From Corynespora cassiicola (Eukaryota > Ascomycota > Dothideomycetes > Pleosporales > Corynesporascaceae): 64,000 nt of DNA. A model generated the notes under the pieces. The model did no database searches. It saw nothing but the letters and a program-made list of their open reading frames with translations, and was not told the origin of the DNA. Shown in pieces: positions 52,968 through 63,247 of the stretch (positions are counted from its first letter, which is position 1; each line of letters begins with the position of its first letter). Made by a program: the position numbers and the translations under genes. The stretch lies in contig JAEUWY010000012.1 in the NCBI GenBank assembly GCA_022059125.1, positions 2,418,001 to 2,482,000 of the forward strand, in the 5' to 3' direction.

Positions 52968-54105
52968 ATGCGTCCTTCGTTATTTTCCACTATTCTGGCC
53001 ATTGGCGGCAGCCAATTGACCTCGGCCGCTGCTCTGCCACAAGAGGCTCCATCATCAATTACACCTCCCGCTCTTCCTCTTTCCGCATTTGAGGGCCTCT
53101 CGCTCGTTACGCCTATCACTCTCGAGGAAGCATTGGCCGGTGCCGACAATGAGACTGAAACTGAAGCCCCACCTGGATTGATGCGACTTACTGCTGCTGC
53201 CGCGACCTGCAGCAACCCTCGCGTCCGAGTGGAATGGGATTCTTACTCCGATGGCGATCGTCAGGCGTATGTAGACGCAGTCAAATGCTTGATGAACAGA
53301 GGTCCTTCGGGCCAATTTGCGGCATCCAGGAGCCGATACGAAGATCTGGTCGCTCTCCACCAGACTTTGACGCCCAACGTTCACAGCAATGCGAACAGGG
53401 TCAACGCCAAGTTCCTGATCTGGCACAGGTACTACCTGTGGACTTTTGAAGATATGTTGCGGTCGGAATGCGGATTCAATCGCGCCATGCCATGGTTCGA
53501 CGAGACACGATATGCAGGCCGGTTCTCTCAGTCCTCCATCTTCTCTAGCCGTTGGTTTGGCGGCATTGCCCTTGGTGGCAACTGTGTTACTGATGGGGTG
53601 AGTAATTGAATATGTGCTTCAATGTGAAGATTTAGCTAACCAACCTCGCCAGCAATTTGCCAATCTCGCTATCAACATCGGACCTGGCTCAGGGAACTCA
53701 CGCCACTGCCTTGCGCGCAACGGCGATGGTGCGAAGACTGCGAACACCAACCAAGCAATGGTCGATGCTTGCAACAACCGTGGCGGTTTTGCTGATATGG
53801 CCGGCTGCGCCGAGACTGGCGCGCACGCCTGGGGGCATAATGGTATCGGTGCTGTGATGCAAGACACATATGCTTCGCCTGCAGACCCGGTCTTCTTCCT
53901 GCACCATGCTTTTATCGACCGCAATTGGCGCATCTGGCAGAACCGCGACTCGGCCCGCGTAAACTATGTCGATGGCACCGATGCTGCTGGAAACAGACTC
54001 ACTTTGGATACCTCGGTGAACGTTTACGGTATGCGCCCCGATGTAAGGATCAGGGACATTTTGGATACGACTGGCCAAACACTTTGCTACAAGTACAACT
54101 ATTAG
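52968..54105 (+). CDS. Secreted tyrosinase-domain copper oxidase
   Basis: Two exons, 52968-53597 and 53653-54105, give 360 residues. A signal peptide (about 1-22) is followed by a propeptide-like Ala/Pro stretch. The CuA site is in ALHQTLTP and FLIWHRYYLWTFEDMLR; the CuB site is in AHAWGHNGIGAVM and PADPVFFLHHAFIDRNWRIWQ. All expected His are present except that the first CuA His must come from LHQT, as in short fungal tyrosinases. Family enzymes oxidise phenols to quinones using a type-3 dicopper centre. Short secreted fungal members often tailor secondary metabolites or pigments. A P450 just upstream in the same orientation supports, without proving, such a role. Confidence 0.92.
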
Positions 54106-54662
54106 AAGAAATGAAATCTTTCTGTCCGCGTGTACTTTATTGCGTTAAGTCGGAGATTTCAATAAGGCGAGGCTGAATTAACAAAATGTGATTAGCGTGC
54201 ACCTAGACCTGTAAACCATCTTTTGCACTTAGCAACTACTATAAGTTAGAGATTACTTGCAAAACTACGTGATAATCATTTTCTCTACAGAAATGTGAAG
54301 CTACAGCTTGAGCAGGCTAGCTAGCTTTTCTGCAAGTAATACTAATATACGAGCGGTATTATTGATGTTTTAAATTGGCGAATGAAATTACTCCGATTAG
54401 CGTTTCAATTGACTATCTCTGATTAGTAGCTCCAAGAACATTGGGGGTGGCAGTGCGCTGTGTGTCTGCGGCACAGCACGGGGGATCAGGGGCTTTGGCA
54501 ACCAGGTAACCTCCTCGAATTATCCTTTCCACGTAGCCTCCTGAGTTTAACCACCCTTCCTCTCTTTATGTACTACTAGATTCTCTCGTACATACTTCAG
54601 CGATGCTACATTCCAGGACCCCATTTCGCTGAGGCGAGCACGCAGACATTGCGAACCGTAGA
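54106..54662. other. Intergenic, no gene recognised
   Basis: 557 bp of AT-rich DNA, then a CT-rich leader immediately before the kinase gene. Confidence 0.5.
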
Positions 54663-56153
54663 ATGTTACCTTTCCGATATATCGAGCGACTCGGCATGGG
54701 CATGAGCGCTGTGGTCGAAGTAGTGGAAGACGAAGTGACTGGCCAGAGATTTGCGCATAAGGCTTTTCGTCAGTACTATGGCGCAGAACCCGAAAAGTTT
54801 AAGCAATCGTTCCGTAACGAGATCGAAATCATCAAGCGGTTACGTTCCCATCCGCATATAATCCAGGTCTATTGGTCTTATACCTGCGACAACGAGTTTG
54901 GAATGCTCCTCACCCCTATTGCTCATGATGGGGATCTTAGAGCCTATCTTCGAGCAATTCAAAACACCGGAAAATCCCCGACACCAGAACAGCATGCTGT
55001 CCTCTGTCGTTCATTTGGATGCCTTGCAAGTGGTCTTGCATTTATACATAGCCATACAATTCGGCACAAAGATATCAAACCGCAAAACATATTGGTTCAT
55101 AATGGCCAGATGATCTATACCGATTTCGGCATCGCACTTGATGGAAGTGAGCAAGACACCACCACTACCGGCCGCCCAGAAGCTTTTACAGACCGTTATC
55201 GTGCCCCAGAAGTTGCAGACTGGGAGCCAAGAAACAGAAAATCAGATGTCTTCTCTCTGGGTTGCGTTTTTGTGGAGATAATGGCCTTGCTAACATCCGA
55301 TGCTGATTTGGGCGTATCGGATTCTCGCCCCTATTGGCATAGAGTCAATGACATGCAGAGAACGCTCATGAATATTAGCATGTCTGATTCTAGACTGAAT
55401 TCGCTGCTCCTCGTTTGCCACGATATGTTGGAACCTACAAGTTCAGACCGCATTGAAGCTGAGGCCCTTCTTCATCGTATACGGAGTATAGAAGGTTCTT
55501 ACCCGAATCTTACGTACCAGCTCTTTTGCGAGAATTGTGAGGGCCATGGTATCAATGCACCTGACAGCGTTACGGATGATGAGAAGGTAGCAGCATCCAC
55601 TGGAGAATCCGAGTCATCTCAAGACGACATTCCTAGGCCGGAAATCCTTATTGCAGCTGATTCTTTTCAAACAAATCCTGTAGAAAAGGCAATAAGGCAA
55701 ATGGCACAAAAGCCCATCCGTGGATCGATAAGACATGAAGGATATATCTTCTTGTTTTGGCGACTGCAAAATCCTGACTTCCTGCATATCAGCAGCGCAA
55801 TAAATGTTCCTCAGCGTTTAAGGGTATGGGAGAGGACGTGCAAATATCCTATTGAGGAATATGAGCAGCAGAATATGGGCGAGAGGATGCTCGTAAAAAA
55901 TGCTTTTCGTGTTTTAAGGCTTGTGTACACTGAGCTGATGCCCTTTAGGCGGCGGGAGTATTGCGAAGGATGCCATAATTTTCACCGCCAGTGGTTTCGT
56001 ACTTCGCCAGAGCATGCTGCTAAAGTTATCAAAAAGTTCTCGGACTGGATGGCAACAGATCCGTATCATTTTCATCAAGCAACTAATAGGTGGATATTAG
56101 ACGACCGGGCTTGGGAAACTACGGTAGAAGTTTGCAAGCAAGTACGGATATAA
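54663..56153 (+). CDS. Ser/Thr protein kinase fused to a degenerate GIY-YIG (T5orf172/MUG113-type) domain
   Basis: A single exon of 496 residues. The kinase domain (about 5-275) is complete: Gly loop GMGMSAVVEV, Lys in FAHKAF, Glu helix NEIEIIKRL, catalytic loop RHKDIKPQNILV, TDFGIA, activation-loop end RYRAPEV, and SDVFSLGCVFVEI. After an acidic, disordered linker (about 300-340), residues about 358-450 match the T5orf172/MUG113 class of GIY-YIG domains: GYIFLFWRL...FLHISSA..VPQRLRVWERTC, then LVYTELMPFRRREYCEGC and H-x2-WF. In active members the second motif is YxKIGxT; here it reads FLHISSA, so the Lys-Ile-Gly core is lost and nuclease activity is doubtful. Family knowledge supports a nucleic-acid or regulatory role for the tail. 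The kinase substrate is unknown. Confidence 0.85.
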   Translation: MLPFRYIERLGMGMSAVVEVVEDEVTGQRFAHKAFRQYYGAEPEKFKQSFRNEIEIIKRLRSHPHIIQVYWSYTCDNEFGMLLTPIAHDGDLRAYLRAIQNTGKSPTPEQHAVLCRSFGCLASGLAFIHSHTIRHKDIKPQNILVHNGQMIYTDFGIALDGSEQDTTTTGRPEAFTDRYRAPEVADWEPRNRKSDVFSLGCVFVEIMALLTSDADLGVSDSRPYWHRVNDMQRTLMNISMSDSRLNSLLLVCHDMLEPTSSDRIEAEALLHRIRSIEGSYPNLTYQLFCENCEGHGINAPDSVTDDEKVAASTGESESSQDDIPRPEILIAADSFQTNPVEKAIRQMAQKPIRGSIRHEGYIFLFWRLQNPDFLHISSAINVPQRLRVWERTCKYPIEEYEQQNMGERMLVKNAFRVLRLVYTELMPFRRREYCEGCHNFHRQWFRTSPEHAAKVIKKFSDWMATDPYHFHQATNRWILDDRAWETTVEVCKQVRI

Positions 56154-57996
56154 TAATTGCAAGCTACTTTAAAAAAGAAATCAGATTGAATCAGCAATAT
56201 GACAAACGCACAAGAGCCTAAAACTCGCAAAACAAACACAGAGAGACTGTCCCGGACAAAAAATGGATGGAATAATAAAAAATCTAGAAACTCTATAAAA
56301 ATCTGAGTTTCAAAAAAGAAATTGTTCAATTTATTAAGCTAATAAAATCACTAAGTTGTTGGGCGCTTATATCTCGTTCGGATGGTGGGTGCAGTTTCTG
56401 ATCAACTTGGACGTGAAGTCCTCGCAATTTGCACATACCCCAATGGTTCTTATATCTCCAAACCAACAAGACGTTGAAAACTTTGTATTGAGGATTTCAG
56501 CTCCATTGGCAAGTCCAGCGAAAGTTATTAGTTAGATCGGGATTGGTGGTGCCCAGAAAAACGGCGCGTAGTCGTCCATCTCACTACTCATAGGAGTCTC
56601 AAAGGTAAAATCGAAGTCCAGTTGAGTTGGGACGCCAACACTTGAAGGCTGCTCAACGTATTTAGGCGATCGTAATACAGCCATTTGAGTTAGCCGATAC
56701 CCTCGGCTACTGGAACGAACGGAGATGTCTTTGTTACAGTCGTAAGCACAGCGATGACGGGGTTTGGAGAGATCTTCAGACGCCAGTGGGACAGCGGCTT
56801 GTCGTAAATGCTTAGCAGCGTCGTAACAACAAGAAACATGCAGGTGATGTTCACAAGTGTTGCTCCTATATCCCACTACCGCCAGCACCACCAGCTGCTG
56901 CTCGAATTCGTCGCTACTTGGTTGAGACATCAGGTGAATCTCTATTGCTTAATTTCGTCTTTCATCGTTGGCTCGGACTCTATCTGTTGTGATGAGAGCA
57001 GCGTTATGACGGATTCGATCGCTATGGCACATAAAGTAATTGAAATGCTGTGACAAAACTCATCTGTCGTGTCACTCGATAGCCGTGCTGGTTCCGTAGC
57101 AGCACAGGCTAGCTGCGATGTTGACAAGGGTTTGCTGCTCAAAGACGCTTTGGAATCACCATGGTTAGAGCACTGGTCGATTGGATGGAAATGCTAACTC
57201 GACATGACTATTCATACCAATAATATATGAACTCCTGTAGAAGATACTAGTCTCACTGTTCCTTCACGAAGAGAGTTCCTTTGAAATCGGAAGGAATGGG
57301 TTGGAGAATGCATAGTCAAGGGAGGTGCTGCGCCTCTCGAACTTGGTGATGCTGACACTGAAATGCGTTTGAGCGATTTGGAGGAATGGCTGTTGCTTTT
57401 ACAACTGGAGCTTGACGCTGGCCCCCAACCTTTGGCGCCGCGAGCACTTATTACGCCTGTTCACTTTCTATCTCAGCTGACACAGTATAGACGTCTTTAT
57501 TCTAATAGTTGCAGGAGGCAACTGCAGCCCAAAAATCTATCATTACATGTGTAATAATAGCTGGGATTCTAGCTTCAATCTTGGTGTTCCGAACGCACCT
57601 AAGCAGCCCGTCCCACCACGACGTGGATTGGCCAGTGAACAATATCGAGTGGGCTGCTTCGAAATAAAGGATGGAAGGTGAAGCCGCAATGAAGATTAGA
57701 CTAAAGCTATTATAACAAACTATCCGATAGATGCTATGATTGACAAGAGAGGTGGAGGATGTATAGTGGGATTAAAAGCAGATCATGTCCCGACAAAACA
57801 AGCAGTAAAGTGGTTACGACTGTGACTGTGACATGTGCAAGGGCCGATTTAGGAAGTTTTAATCAGATTCTTTGACAGGGATCGCACAGGCGAGAAGTGT
57901 AACAGAAACGCGAGTTGCATTATTCCAATACTAGTTAAACAAAGTAAGTAACAGTTGCTTTTTATCATAACCTGAGAACTAACTAAGAACATGGTT
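56154..57996. other. Long intergenic region with only short, unassigned frames
   Basis: About 1.8 kb. A 132-codon frame on the minus strand (56532-56930) and a 63-codon frame on the plus strand (57363-57554) are the best candidates, but neither has a recognisable motif, and the surrounding frames contain stops. A decayed gene is possible but not demonstrable by eye. Confidence 0.4.
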
Positions 57997-58462
57997 TTAG
58001 AGCTCTTTGGCAAGCTTATCCTTGAAAACCATCACAATCATATCTATATCTGGCCCGACAGCGCCAGCCTTGCGCATATCCGCTGGGCTTGACCTGATGA
58101 TGCCCACAAACGGGGCTTTTTCCTTGATAGCCTCTATCACTTGTTCCACCTCATGATCAGGAATCGCAGAGCCGAATAAGACAAATTTGGGAATCTTTCT
58201 CTGTGATACAGGGAGTTTCACGTTGCTCCCAATTCCGGAGGATGGATTGATGCTAGAGTTGCCCAAGCAAAGGGGCGGAAGCTCGGCCGTTGCAGAAGAC
58301 AGGTTGGTGCATGAGTGTACAACTGTAGTTTTATTAACTAGTAAATTAATAGACATTATTTTTGGGAGACAGACCATCGTATTCTGGGAGCATCTTCTCG
58401 TTCACAGCGACGTGAATAGTAGGCTCACGGCCGTAGACGGCCACGGGAACAACAGTTGTCAT
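57997..58462 (-). CDS. Small conserved-looking protein of unknown function
   Basis: Two exons, 58462-58375 and 58322-57997, give 137 residues. The start MTTVVPVAVYGREPTIHVAV was found in frame after splicing a 52-nt intron (GTCTGT donor, CAG acceptor). The middle ELPPLCLGNSS...PSSGIGSNV reads like a loop. The C-terminal half, KFVLFGSAIPDHEVEQVIEA then RSSPADMRKAGAVGPDIDMI, looks like an alternating alpha/beta fold of a type seen in many small fungal hypothetical proteins. No catalytic residue pattern is recognised. Confidence 0.65.
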
Positions 58463-59593
58463 GCTTTATTATGAGGTTTCAAGGCTTTACACAGAAAAAG
58501 GTAAGGCAGTATCTCTGATATTCAATTTATTGGTAGCGTTAGAGACTGTAGCAGAAAAGTGAGTCCTCTGTCCTCTATCTAAACATAGATTTGGATATTA
58601 ATAAGCTACTCCTAGCAGGAGAACCATCGGAAACTGTGGTGTGATCTATGTTGATAGCAACGCGCTATTCTCTTAATTGGATTAAATCAAACTCTAAATG
58701 AAGAAATATACAGGTATTGCAGAATATCGTAAACAATCTTAAGACGGGACGGACAATCGGCCCGGAAAAAGACCGATCAGAAAAGGCGCTCTATCTCGGG
58801 AGGTACACATGCCAGCGCGGCATTTTTGCTTCAATCTGTTTACTCGCTTCAGATTCAGATACTCTATTTAGAACCTCATCGATTTATCGAGATTTAGACT
58901 CTGGACCTGGCATACTTTCAGTAGTATAATTGGTTGTAGAGTACATTGTGACAAAAGCGGCTATTTCAATATAATTGGCTACACTGTACAGTGTTAGCAC
59001 ATCCGCTATTATTTAGTGTAAAACTAGTAGATTATTTTAGAGAACACAAGTAAAAGCTGTAAGTAAATTAGAGCATTAAACAACTATAATCTCTCTTAAA
59101 GCATCAGGCGACTATAACTTTTTTTTATATATCAAAGTTATTACAGATTAAGTTTACTGGAAAGTTATATCTAAAAGTAAAATGCTATTAGTTTTAAAAT
59201 TTTAAATTTTAGAGAAAGCTTTTAGTTAGCAAAATGCTATTACAAAAAGAAAATCTAAATAATCTCTGTAATATACTAATTAGTTAACTTGGGCTAAGCC
59301 TGAAGGGGCTAGCCTTCCGTAGTTACAACATAGGCCTTCTATTTTAATATCTCACCCGGTAACTTCCGCTAATGTGTCCGAGCACAAACCGCTAAAATCA
59401 GGGGTATCTAGCAGTACTCTAAGAACTAGGCCATTTTTTGATTATTTTTTCAGCTTCAATCAGTTCTAATTTATCCCTTTAATCCTTTTGTTATTTCCTA
59501 GAAGTAACTATGTATTTTCTCGTTACACCTAGATATGTTAGGATATAGTTTTATAGGCTCGATAATAATTAATACTATCAAGATTCTTTTCTG
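58463..59593. other. Strongly AT-rich, TA-rich noncoding block
   Basis: About 1.1 kb. From about 58930 to 59280 the DNA is extremely AT-rich and dense in TpA steps, unlike its neighbours; no open frame is coding. The look is that of a repeat or transposon decayed by C-to-T mutation, but no element can be identified. Confidence 0.45.
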
Positions 59594-60634
59594 TTAATTA
59601 ACGTGTACAACAATTTTCCCTCTTGACCTGCCTTGCCTCAGCTTCTCGTAAGCTTTAGGTACTTCTTCTAGTTCGTAAGTTTGATCGATAACCGCCCTCA
59701 CTTTTTCCTCAGTTAACCAACCCACAACCTTTTCCAAATCCTTTGTTTGGATCTTTGTAACCTGAAATTTATACTTCCTGTTACCACCGCCTAAGCAGAC
59801 AGGCGCGTACATTCTCTTCGCTATGAGCAAGAAATTGCTGAACGACATTGGGCCCCCTACCTGTACGAAAACCCCCGCCTTCTTCAAATACTTGGCTGAA
59901 TTTTCGTACAATTTCAGCTCAGCATTACCCACGTTATCGACAATAAAATCATACATATTTTCTTCGCCCTTGAGCTCCTCTATCACGTCATGGCTTCGAT
60001 AGTCCAGCACCTTGTCCGCACCTAGCCGCCTGCATAATTCGACATTGACTTCTGAGCACGTAGCAGTTACGTGCACAGCGCCCAATGCTTTTGCCATCTG
60101 AATAGCGAAGGTGCCGACGCCACCAGAGCCTCCATTGATCAGGACTCTCATGCCGGGCTTTACTCCGGCTAACGAGCCCAACGCAGTAAGCCCTGCGCTG
60201 GCAATAGCAGCAGCGTCGTCAGGTGAGACGCCAGCAGGGACCGCAGCGCAACTGTCCGCCGAGGCGACGATGTATTGACTGAGAGTGCCAGCCGTAGGCG
60301 TAGGCGGGAAAGGGAGGACGCCGAAAACAAGAGTGCCTTCTTTCAAGTCCGAGCGCGATGTTGAGACTGAGGGATGCGTGGAAACAACATGGCCACAAAA
60401 GTCCAGACCGGGGCTGTAGGCACCACGAATAGCCAGTCTGGAGACAGGACCCATCTCTGCGAGTTTAATGTCGATGGGGTTTATTGAGGCGCATATGACC
60501 TTAACGATAAGTTGGCTTGTGGAGAGAGCCGCAGCTGTGGGTATAGGAACAGTTCGGTAAAGTTTGAGCGATTCCTCTAGCTTAGCGGTGGGGGCCGATG
60601 ATTGCCAGGATTTCATTGTTTTTTGAGAACTCAT
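59594..60634 (-). CDS. Quinone-oxidoreductase-like MDR enzyme (zinc-free, NADPH type)
   Basis: A single exon of 346 residues. Typical landmarks are VICASINPIDIKLAEMG, SPGLDFCGHVV, the SAGLTALGSL hinge, and the nucleotide-binding turn LINGGSGGVGTFAIQMAKALG, followed by DKVLDYRSHD. Zinc ligands of alcohol dehydrogenases are absent. The C-terminus ends RSRGKIVVHVN, as in RTN4IP1/quinone reductase and trans-acting enoyl reductases. It would reduce an activated double bond or a quinone with NADPH. With a P450 and a tyrosinase about 6-10 kb away, it could serve a metabolite pathway; a stand-alone detoxifying role is equally possible. Confidence 0.9.
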   Translation of the reverse strand: MSSQKTMKSWQSSAPTAKLEESLKLYRTVPIPTAAALSTSQLIVKVICASINPIDIKLAEMGPVSRLAIRGAYSPGLDFCGHVVSTHPSVSTSRSDLKEGTLVFGVLPFPPTPTAGTLSQYIVASADSCAAVPAGVSPDDAAAIASAGLTALGSLAGVKPGMRVLINGGSGGVGTFAIQMAKALGAVHVTATCSEVNVELCRRLGADKVLDYRSHDVIEELKGEENMYDFIVDNVGNAELKLYENSAKYLKKAGVFVQVGGPMSFSNFLLIAKRMYAPVCLGGGNRKYKFQVTKIQTKDLEKVVGWLTEEKVRAVIDQTYELEEVPKAYEKLRQGRSRGKIVVHVN

Positions 60635-61669
60635 GGCGTGCGGTTATAGAGTCCTTCGGGATCCGTGATGAGATTTCGTTGAGAAAAATTGACAAATAAA
60701 TGGGATGCGGGGAGTTACTTTCATTTGGATGGCCAATGCGAAGGTATTTATCGTGCGGGTGGTATACGTCTCATTGATATACATGTCTAGAAAATACTGT
60801 CACTGGAAGGCTTACGGTGCCGAGATGAATAATTTATCTCTTAGTTCGAGTTCCAAAGAAGCTTAATCAAGGCTGAATTCTCTAGTGGCAGCAGAGCATG
60901 CGTGGCAATAGCGAAACATGCTGTCTAGATTATCAAGGTATCCTGTACACCGAGAAGCCTCGTCCGACCTCGCACTCCGAATAAGCCGATATCTACTCTG
61001 ATTTTTAAGCAGCTAGTTAGCCTGAATATGGTGCTTTTGATACGCTGCGGGTTATATCTATAGTACACTAAAACCATAAAATGCGGAAGGCTAACTAGAA
61101 AAGGCTACGCAGTTTTTTGGAAGTAGGGCCTTTTTTTATTCAAGTCGCTGCTCATTTGTGCTTGATTCTATTGGATGCATCTGATCGTGTACAGCTAGTG
61201 CCACTGACCGCTATGGAGCGTCGCTTTACTCAGCTGCGCCGGCCCTTCCCACAGACCCCGGGTGGCATTTGGAGTTTCCCCCCGTAGGCTGAACAAGTTC
61301 AAGGAAATGGATGGTGCGATCCTCTCCTTATAAGACCTGGCTCTGTATGCTATGACCTCGACTCCGACAATCTTACATTTCTGTCAGTATATTACACCAT
61401 ATCGTCCTAGCCCTGACATGTGGACTGATGACACTATAGTTTAACGTCTGCATGCTCTCGTCACAGATGGTTGGGATCTTCGAGGTATTTGGCTGTAACC
61501 CCACATTCCAGCCTCGAGGGATCTGCAATATTAGACACCGTTTTTTGTGCAGTGCTTCGTCCCTGCCACCAGTATTGTCATGTGTTTTTTCCTCCATCAG
61601 TCGCTAAGATGACTCTGCCTTATAGGTCTCAACGGGGAGGTTCTCAAGGCTCGGACTACTCTGCGCGGT
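60635..61669. other. Intergenic, no gene recognised
   Basis: About 1 kb upstream of the MDR gene. Weak transporter-like fragments may exist just before 61670 but are not convincing. Confidence 0.4.
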
Positions 61670-62694
61670 ATGAAGAGCGACGACCCATTCTTGCTTGATG
61701 AACAGAAATTGATGACGACGCAGCTTGCACGAGAGCAGTCCTAATTCGGTGACAAGAACTATGACGCAGTCTTTCCCGGGGCCTTCTGTGTTCGATCGAA
61801 TCTTCACCGCGTTCAGCTGACTGTTGTTGCATACATCATGGCTCACTCCTCGGGGGCAAACTCGGTCACGAATTATCTCCCCGAGATCTTTGGATTTATC
61901 AGCATTAATTCCACTAACGTCAAGGTTTACGTATCAGGACTGTATACCATGGCGAAACTTGTATGCTGCATTGCACTTACCAGAGCCGTTAGTTCAACTT
62001 CTGCACCTTTTACGTCTATTTTGTATACTTAGAGCATAGAACACTCTGTCGTAGACTGTACTTGCGTACTTATTTGTGGCGTGCCTTCTCCACTGTGAGC
62101 AGAGTACTAAAATTCAATCGTATGCTGCATTGCGTTATCGTTTTTCTTCGTGGACGCCCTTGGCTGGAAAAATTTATGTTTTCAGGCGTGGCTATGCAAG
62201 CAATCTACCACAGTTACCTCGCTGGTTATTTGCTATGGGTCATTAGCAACGAGGATGGTATGACAAAGGGTTCTTCAGACATGGCTATTAGCGTGATCTA
62301 CATCCACGCTTTTGGCTAGGCAGTGGGTAAGTGTTGTCTATGTTACTCATCGGTCAGAGGCTGACCGTCCTAGATCTCTATGCTTTGCCATATCTCTTTG
62401 GCACTGGACTCGTGCCCAACCGAATACGGTCGTTTGGTGGTGCGCTCTCAGAGGTATAACCCCCTATCTCTTGGTTCTCACGTACTCTGTTGATCTCGCT
62501 TAGGGCTTCTATTGGCTACCCTGCTATGCGATCATAAAAGCTAAACCTTCTCTTCTGGACCCAATGAATTAATGCGGAGCATTCGTGTTCTTTGCAGGCT
62601 GGTGCGTCATCACCCTAATGTATACGTACATTATAGTACCTGAAACTGCCGGTCGAGCCCTGGATAACATCGAAGCACTATTCGAAATCCCGTA
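61670..62694 (+). pseudogene. Decayed MFS sugar/quinate-type transporter (C-terminal half)
   Basis: Fragments in order match the second half of fungal sugar/quinate MFS transporters: SGANSVTNYLPEIFGF, KVYVSGLYTMAKLVCCIA, LSFFFVDALG, AIYHSYLAGY, KGSSDMAISVIYIHAFG, LYALPYLFG, PNRIRSFGGAL, GAFVFFAGWC and VPETAGRALDNIEALFE. It is broken by a stop at 61742-61744, a 1-nt frameshift near 62160-62190, and stops at 62317-62319 (TAG) and 62570-62572 (TAA), both at positions that are normally Trp. Two introns remain recognisable: one starting GTAAGT just after 62325 and ending TAG before 62372, and one from about 62456 to 62503. A 159-bp segment with a flanking 14-bp repeat interrupts the frame at 61975. 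No intact N-terminal half is visible. Confidence 0.85.
61961..62133 (+). repeat. Insertion bounded by a 14-bp direct repeat inside the transporter pseudogene
   Basis: GTATGCTGCATTGC occurs at 61961-61974 and again at 62120-62133. The transporter sequence is continuous if one copy and the 145 bp between them are removed. It looks like a small insertion with target duplication, or a local duplication. Confidence 0.7.
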
Positions 62695-63247
62695 GTACAT
62701 AATAAGAAAAACCGTTGTTGCTGTACTTAACAGTAAACTTGATGAGACGTCAGAAAAGTAGGTCTCCACCTTGTGCGTTAAGCTTCCTTAACAACTTAAC
62801 GTAGCACGACTGGTGCAGACTCCAAGAGCATAGTTTCAAATATAGAACGCGTATAATCACGCAGAAGTAAAATGTTTAAAACAGATTTTGGCTGAAATGT
62901 ATAAGTAGACACAGCGAGTTAAATGGCTTGGGAAAACTTTAATCACTCCATCACATATCGATAGAGTGCTTCGACAATGAGAAAAAAAATAGAGATTATG
63001 TTGTAAGGTCTATCTTTTTCTTCATGCTTTAGTCAGATCTTGTTAATTTCTTTGTAGACATCTTAGGACATCTCTTTGCTGATGGTATCTAGACAGGACG
63101 CGATTATTGGGCATTTCAGAAGTTTCTCAGGTTAAGATTTGTAGCAATATCAGCAACGATACTAAGCCGTATACTACCAATCAACAAGCCGAGTTGATGT
63201 GCCGACGCTAGTAAGCTGTACCATTTATAAAGGTCGTGTTGGTCCAT
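62695..63247. other. Intergenic between pseudogene and DUF3237 gene
   Basis: 553 bp of AT-rich DNA with no coding signal. Confidence 0.5.

Noticed and set aside
56532..57554. Possible decayed transcription-factor gene
   Set aside because: Short frames on both strands were compared by eye with Zn2Cys6/AflR-type patterns, without a convincing match.
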